This document shows, in pieces, positions 38,704 to 40,285 of a DNA stretch of 40,285 nucleotides (position 1 is its first letter; the number at the start of each line of letters is the position of its first letter). The translations under genes were made by a program, and so were the position numbers. Origin of the DNA: Streptococcus orisasini (lineage in GTDB: Bacteria; Bacillota; Bacilli; Lactobacillales; Streptococcaceae). Below the pieces are notes generated by a model. It ran no database searches. It saw only the letters and a program-made list of their open reading frames with translations, and was not told the origin of the DNA. Where the stretch lies: NCBI RefSeq assembly GCF_001431045.1, contig NZ_BCLE01000002.1, positions 1 through 40,285 of the forward strand. Reading direction: 5' to 3'.

Positions 38704-38731
38704 AGCTATCTAATATTGACCATAGATAGCT
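38704..38731 (-). terminator. Hairpin in the adhC-operon leader, possible nagA terminator
   Basis: AGCTATCTA (38704-38712) pairs with TAGATAGCT (38723-38731), a perfect 9-bp stem, with TTTTC a few bases beyond on the minus strand. It is 130 bases downstream of nagA but also downstream of the promoter at 38802-38832, so it may attenuate that transcript. Confidence 0.5.
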
Positions 38732-38801
38732 TTATCTGGAGAGTGAGACAAAAATCCTGCCCTTACCGATTTTTACCCAAGCTCTAAAGCCATCTTTTCA
38801 T

Positions 38802-38832
38802 ATTTTAACATCTTAGAGTAGGACTAAGTCAA
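38802..38832 (-). promoter_or_regulatory. Second MerR-type promoter, for AKR2-adhC-hydrolase
   Basis: TTGACT (38827-38832), a 19-base spacer and TAAAAT (38802-38807). In the spacer, TTAGAGT and CTAAGTCAA match the copy at 35622-35641 in 16 of 20 positions. It gives a leader of about 200 bases before AKR2, so it may act together with a nearer start. Confidence 0.6.
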
Positions 38833-38859
38833 GGCTTTCATTTAATAAAGAGCTGCTGC

Positions 38860-40017
38860 TTATTTCTCAGCCCTTTCATATTTTTTCTCTCCGCCTAGAT
38901 AGGTAGCTGCAAGATTCAAGTCATGATCCAAAACGATAAAATCAGCCGGATGACCTTCCTTGATCTGGCCGCAGCTATCAGCTAGACCAACAGATATTGC
39001 CGGAATAAGGCTAGCCATCATAATAGCTTCTGCTTTGGAAGCAATTCCCCAGTCCACAACATTTTTGACCGCATCTTTTAATTGTAAAATAGAGCCGGCC
39101 AAAGCACCGTTTGATTTCAATCGGGCAGTCCCATTTTCAACGATGACAGGATATTCTCCCAGCATGTAATCACCATCAGGCTGACCGCCAGCTGCCATAC
39201 AGTCTGTAATCAAAGCAACATGTTCAGGACTCTTTTGCCGCAAAAGAATATCACAGGCAGACGGATGAACATGGTAGCCATCACAAATCAATTCAGCATA
39301 AGTATTGGGAATTTCATAGATGGCACCAACCATACCTGGTTCACGATGATTGAGTCCCCGCATACCATTATAAGCGTGCACCCAGACACTGGCACCGGCT
39401 TCAACCGCTTCAACGGCTTCTTGATAGGTCGCATCAGAATGCCCCAAGGCAACAACAACACCCTTTTCATTGGCGTAGCGAACAAAGTCAGCTGTCCCTT
39501 CACGTTCAGGCGCAATGGCAATTTTCTTTAAAAGGCCTTTGGAGCTGTCCAACCACTGATCCAATTCACTGATTGAAGGATTTCTCATATAAGAAGGATT
39601 TTGCGCTCCCTTATATTTTTCAGTGAAATAAGGACCTTCAAAAAAGAGACCTTGAATACGGGCGCCCGTTTCCTTACCTGCAAAATTGGCTGTCGTTTGA
39701 CAGATATTATCCAAGGTTTCAAAAGAAGCCGTGAGGCCTGTCGGCAGAAAGCTGGTCACTCCCGCTGCAAGCAATTCTTTGCTCATTGTTGCCAAGGACT
39801 CTTCTTTATTATCCATAACATCGGCTCCCGCAAAGCCGTGAATATGAGTGTCTACAAGTCCAGGAGCAATCTCATAACCCGAATAATCCAGCAGCTCAGC
39901 CCCCTCAGGAATAGCACTCAGCCATTTACCAAAAGAGCCATTAATGACTTCTAAATAACCACCTAATTTTGTTTCGTAAGGATAATAAAATTTATCCGCT
40001 TTAATGTATTTTACCAT
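38860..40017 (-). CDS. nagA: N-acetylglucosamine-6-phosphate deacetylase NagA
   Basis: Removes acetate from GlcNAc-6-phosphate to give glucosamine-6-phosphate, feeding amino sugars to glycolysis or wall synthesis. 385 residues from ATG 40017, which is behind GGAGGTG; the frame from 40059 is an unsupported extension. The amidohydrolase metal site is visible: PGLVDTHIHG, FFEGPYF with its Glu, LGHSDATYQEA, WVHAYNGMRGLNHREPG and ITDCMAAGG with the catalytic Asp. The end ADFIVLDHDLNL is usual. It is a single gene here; a terminator-like hairpin lies beyond it. Confidence 0.96.
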   Translation of the reverse strand: MVKYIKADKFYYPYETKLGGYLEVINGSFGKWLSAIPEGAELLDYSGYEIAPGLVDTHIHGFAGADVMDNKEESLATMSKELLAAGVTSFLPTGLTASFETLDNICQTTANFAGKETGARIQGLFFEGPYFTEKYKGAQNPSYMRNPSISELDQWLDSSKGLLKKIAIAPEREGTADFVRYANEKGVVVALGHSDATYQEAVEAVEAGASVWVHAYNGMRGLNHREPGMVGAIYEIPNTYAELICDGYHVHPSACDILLRQKSPEHVALITDCMAAGGQPDGDYMLGEYPVIVENGTARLKSNGALAGSILQLKDAVKNVVDWGIASKAEAIMMASLIPAISVGLADSCGQIKEGHPADFIVLDHDLNLAATYLGGEKKYERAEK

Positions 40018-40101
40018 TGTGCACCTCCGTATTGTTACTTTCATTATACCCTGATCCAAGGAATTTGTAAATGGTATATACCAAATAGACTTTATTCACC
40101 T

Positions 40102-40129
40102 GAAAAGAGGCTGGACAAAATCCAACCTC
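40102..40129 (-). terminator. Terminator of a gene beyond the right edge
   Basis: GAGGCTGGA (40107-40115) and TCCAACCTC (40121-40129) form a stem, with TTTTC on the minus strand. 40018-40285 otherwise shows no ORF. Confidence 0.6.
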
Positions 40130-40285
40130 TCAGGTTGTAGATAAACTCTATAGTTAGCATTTCACAAGCACACATATCTTAGGATAGTATCAATTCACAA
40201 TCTATAAGAAAAATAAGAGAATTGAACGAGCCTGGCCCAGATACTTTCCGCTGTAGCAGAAACGCCAGAAATGAGTGATTTCTGG

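Overview
The window is a piece of a low-GC Gram-positive chromosome, almost certainly Streptococcus and plausibly the mutans group. The reasons are the cell-division order rsmH-ftsL-pbpX-mraY with a PASTA-bearing PBP2X, two-subunit glycyl-tRNA synthetase (glyQ/glyS), an LPXTG surface protein, UPF0291/DUF896 and DUF1858/DUF438 genes, AGGAGG-type ribosome sites, and a class III alcohol dehydrogenase next to S-formylglutathione hydrolase. The species is an inference; nothing here was searched against a database. Nearly every gene lies on the minus strand; only a surface protein and one TetR regulator are on the plus strand. No rRNA, tRNA, CRISPR array or complete insertion sequence was seen.

Layout, left to right. 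1-3923: division and wall genes (mraY cut by the window edge, pbpX, ftsL, rsmH). 4091-6230: proline synthesis (proB-proA) with its own terminator. 6428-8029: a sortase-anchored surface protein. 8199-12245: a PTS operon with an SgaT/UlaA-type IIC, IIB, IIA, a second IIA-like protein and a PRD regulator. The second IIA-like protein looks like the missing C-terminal domain of that regulator. 12626-14222: a hemerythrin/PAS protein (DUF438) with its DUF1858 partner. 14299-16629: a cinnamoyl-esterase-like hydrolase and a coiled-coil DUF2130 protein. 16948-18851: an XRE-ImmA/IrrE protein with an unrecognised partner. 19069-23201: a heterodimeric ABC exporter with a TetR regulator. 23305-23760: a long inverted-repeat element and a short-chain-dehydrogenase fragment. 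23740-27807: a MacB-like ABC transporter divergent from a TetR regulator. 27952-28716: a PepSY lipoprotein and DUF896. 28741-28994: a run of hairpins with no gene. 29065-32708: glyQS behind a T-box leader with a frameshifted GFA-family gene between them. 32743-33516: TraX-like protein. 33913-38832: aldehyde-detoxification genes. 38860-40017: nagA.

The most coherent accessory story is 33913-38832. Two nearly identical aldo/keto reductases bracket adhC, an S-formylglutathione hydrolase and a chimeric ORF joining the start of another aldo/keto reductase to the end of a DXS/transketolase-like enzyme. Each of the two transcription units starts with the same unusual promoter: TTGACT, a 19-bp spacer holding a dyad, then a -10. 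That geometry is typical of MerR-family activators such as the NmlR/AdhR aldehyde regulators. The frameshifted GFA gene upstream of glyQ belongs to a family linked to the same formaldehyde/glutathione chemistry.

Several ORFs have their true start inside the longest frame; these were re-called from ribosome binding sites and the reasons are given per gene.
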